DNA of 64,000 nt from Bog-756 sp963710495 (GTDB taxonomy: Bacteria > Actinomycetota > Acidimicrobiia > Acidimicrobiales > RAAP-2). The DNA is taken from assembly GCA_963710495.1 (NCBI GenBank), contig CAVQAI010000012.1:434001-498000 (forward strand), read 5' to 3'. Positions 62,568 through 64,000 of this stretch are shown here, piece by piece (the first letter of the stretch is position 1; each line of letters starts with the position of its first letter). The notes beneath the pieces are model-generated. The model made no database searches. It was given only the letters and a program-made list of their open reading frames with translations, and had not been told where the DNA came from. A program made the position numbers and the translations under genes.

Positions 62568-63973
62568 CCCTCGACCTGTCCCGCTGGCAGTTCGCCACGA
62601 CCAGCATCTACCACTTCCTGTTCGTGCCGGTGACGATCGGATTGGCCTTCCTCGTGGCGCTGCTCCAGACCACCTGGTACCGGAACGACAACCCGGTGTT
62701 CAAACGCCTGACCAAGTTCTTCGGGACGCTGCTCCTCATCAACGTGGCTGTCGGCGTGGTGACCGGCCTGGTCCAGGAGTTCGAGTTCGGAATGAACTGG
62801 TCCAACTATTCGCGGTTCGTGGGCAACATCTTCGGCGGGCCCCTGGCCATGGAAGGGATCGTGGCCTTCTTCCTCGAGTCCACCTTCCTCGGGATCTGGA
62901 TCTTCGGCTGGGACCGGCTCTCGAAGCGCCTGCACTTGACCTGTATCTGGCTGGTGGCCGCGGCGACGGTGCTGTCGGCCGCCTTCATCATGGCCGCCAA
63001 CTCGTGGATGCAGCATCCGGTCGGCTATGTCATGAACGCCCAGCATCAACCGGTGCTCACCGACATCTGGGCGCTGTTCACCAATCCGGTCTTCCTGTGG
63101 GGCTTCCCGCACGTGGTGCTGGCCTCGCTGGTCACCGGGGCCATGGTGATGCTGGCCGTTTCCGCCTGGCACTTGCGGAGGCAGAGCATGGTGGAGGCCT
63201 TCCGCCGGACGGCGGTCATCTCGCTGGCGGTGCTCACCCCGGCCGTCTTCCTCAACCTGTTCCTGGGCAGCGAGCTCGGCGTGATCGAGGGCAGGTACCA
63301 GCCGATGAAGATCGCCGCCGCCGAGGCGCTCTGGAACACCTGTCCCTCCCGTTGCTCGTTCTCCCTGTTCCAGATCGGTGGGGGCGGCAACGACCAGACG
63401 CCCACCCAGATCTTGGAGATCCCCGGCCTGCTCTCGATCCTGGCCACCAACCACATCAACGGTGAGGTCCAAGGGATGAACAACCTCCAGGCGCAGTACG
63501 AGCACCAGTACGGGCCGGGCAACTACGTCCCCAACGTGTTCATCCAGTACTGGGGCATGCGGGTGATGGCCTACCTGGCCTCCCTGGTCCTGCTCTTCTC
63601 CCTGTGGGGGGTCTGGCTGATCCGGCGGAAGACGCTCGAGCGGTCGAAATGGTTCCTGCGCATCGCGCCATGGGCCGTCATCGCGCCGTTCCTGATCAAC
63701 ACCGCCGGGTGGTTGTTGACCGAGAGCGGCCGACAGCCCTGGATCGTCCAGGGACTGATGAAGACCTCGCAGGCGGTGTCACCGTCGATCTCCGCCGCCG
63801 ACGTGTGGATCAGCCTGACTGTCTTCGTGGTCCTCTATGCGGCCCTCGGGGTGGCGGACTGCTACCTGATGGTCCACTACGGGCGCAAGAGCCTCGAGGC
63901 CGGCGGCGAAGAGCCAGGGGACGGTGCCGATGGGGATGCCGACGAGAGCCAGATCCCGGCGCTCGTCTACTAG
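62564..63973 (+). CDS. cydA: Cytochrome bd oxidase subunit I
   Basis: 469 residues, ATG 62564 overlapping the cydC stop. Haem ligand His in TTSIYHFLFVPVTIG (near residue 18), a second conserved region WGFPHVVLASLVTGAMV, and the GRQPW motif in TESGRQPWIVQGLMKT. The Q-loop is the short type (GEVQGMNNLQAQYEHQYGPG). Multiple membrane helices fill the protein. Subunit I carries haems b558, b595 and d and oxidises quinol while reducing oxygen to water. It lies with cydDC upstream and the start of cydB downstream. Confidence 0.95.
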   Translation: MTLDLSRWQFATTSIYHFLFVPVTIGLAFLVALLQTTWYRNDNPVFKRLTKFFGTLLLINVAVGVVTGLVQEFEFGMNWSNYSRFVGNIFGGPLAMEGIVAFFLESTFLGIWIFGWDRLSKRLHLTCIWLVAAATVLSAAFIMAANSWMQHPVGYVMNAQHQPVLTDIWALFTNPVFLWGFPHVVLASLVTGAMVMLAVSAWHLRRQSMVEAFRRTAVISLAVLTPAVFLNLFLGSELGVIEGRYQPMKIAAAEALWNTCPSRCSFSLFQIGGGGNDQTPTQILEIPGLLSILATNHINGEVQGMNNLQAQYEHQYGPGNYVPNVFIQYWGMRVMAYLASLVLLFSLWGVWLIRRKTLERSKWFLRIAPWAVIAPFLINTAGWLLTESGRQPWIVQGLMKTSQAVSPSISAADVWISLTVFVVLYAALGVADCYLMVHYGRKSLEAGGEEPGDGADGDADESQIPALVY

Positions 63974-63982
63974 GGAGCGAAG

Positions 63983-64000
63983 ATGGTCCATCTGAACGAC
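63983..64000 (+). CDS. cydB: Start of the next gene, probably cydB (cut by window end)
   Basis: An ATG at 63983 follows GGGAGCGA and reads MVHLND before the window ends. Position right after cydA, 9 bp downstream of its stop, makes cytochrome bd subunit II the expected product. The six visible codons alone do not prove it. Confidence 0.6.

Overview
The window comes from a high-GC actinobacterium. Evidence for this is the PASTA-kinase/FHA/PP2C/penicillin-binding-protein cluster, a CrgA homologue, an F420-type luciferase-like oxidoreductase, and many start codons preceded at 6-9 nt by a TAnnnT -10 box, the arrangement of leaderless actinobacterial transcripts. The secreted 'GYWLVASDGG' repeat protein and the overall style would suit the class Acidimicrobiia, but that placement is an inference.

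Positions 1 to about 35,650 form an accessory, transposon-rich region. It holds one IS110 copy (with a ribosome-site hairpin and a broken 3' end running into a DUF2283 gene), one IS3 copy with a broken OrfB, and at least four copies or fragments plus several solo ends of a DDE integrase-type IS. That IS has ends reading TGTGGGTGCCGAAAATGNCATCC. Between the insertions lie unusually large secreted or surface proteins: a beta-helix protein with GYWL repeats, a FN3 plus seven-bladed YVTN-like propeller, a giant propeller/Ig/PKD protein of about 2,450 codons, and a protein with 19 tandem 43-residue two-cysteine repeats. A 924-residue protein of unknown function is also present. A signalling module sits here as well: a Ser/Thr kinase with a transmembrane segment and an extracytoplasmic alpha/beta-hydrolase-like pseudoenzyme domain (split by a one-base frameshift), divergent from an FHA-LuxR regulator. 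The region ends at a tRNA-Leu(CAG) gene.

Positions 35,900 to 41,760 carry a co-oriented cell-wall/division signalling operon: FhaA-like, FhaB-like, PstP-like phosphatase, PbpA-like transpeptidase and PknB-like PASTA kinase. The usual RodA/FtsW and PknA genes are missing from it. Nearby are PabA/TrpG and CrgA. Positions 42,800 to 54,200 hold housekeeping and metabolic genes: thiolase, hotdog thioesterase, ComF-like phosphoribosyltransferase, a MarR-DHA2 efflux pair with a palindromic operator, an LLM oxidoreductase, an SDR, an AlkA-like glycosylase, a NERD protein, a CBS protein, CbiX, a secreted transglycosylase-like protein and a DUF427 protein.

Positions 54,400 to 64,000 hold an intact IS110, a DUF3089 lipoprotein esterase, and a respiratory group: type II NADH dehydrogenase, cydD, cydC, cydA and the first codons of probable cydB. 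Both cydD and cydC contain a one-base frameshift. Similar single-base indels recur in other long genes here, so sequencing or assembly error has to be weighed against real gene decay.
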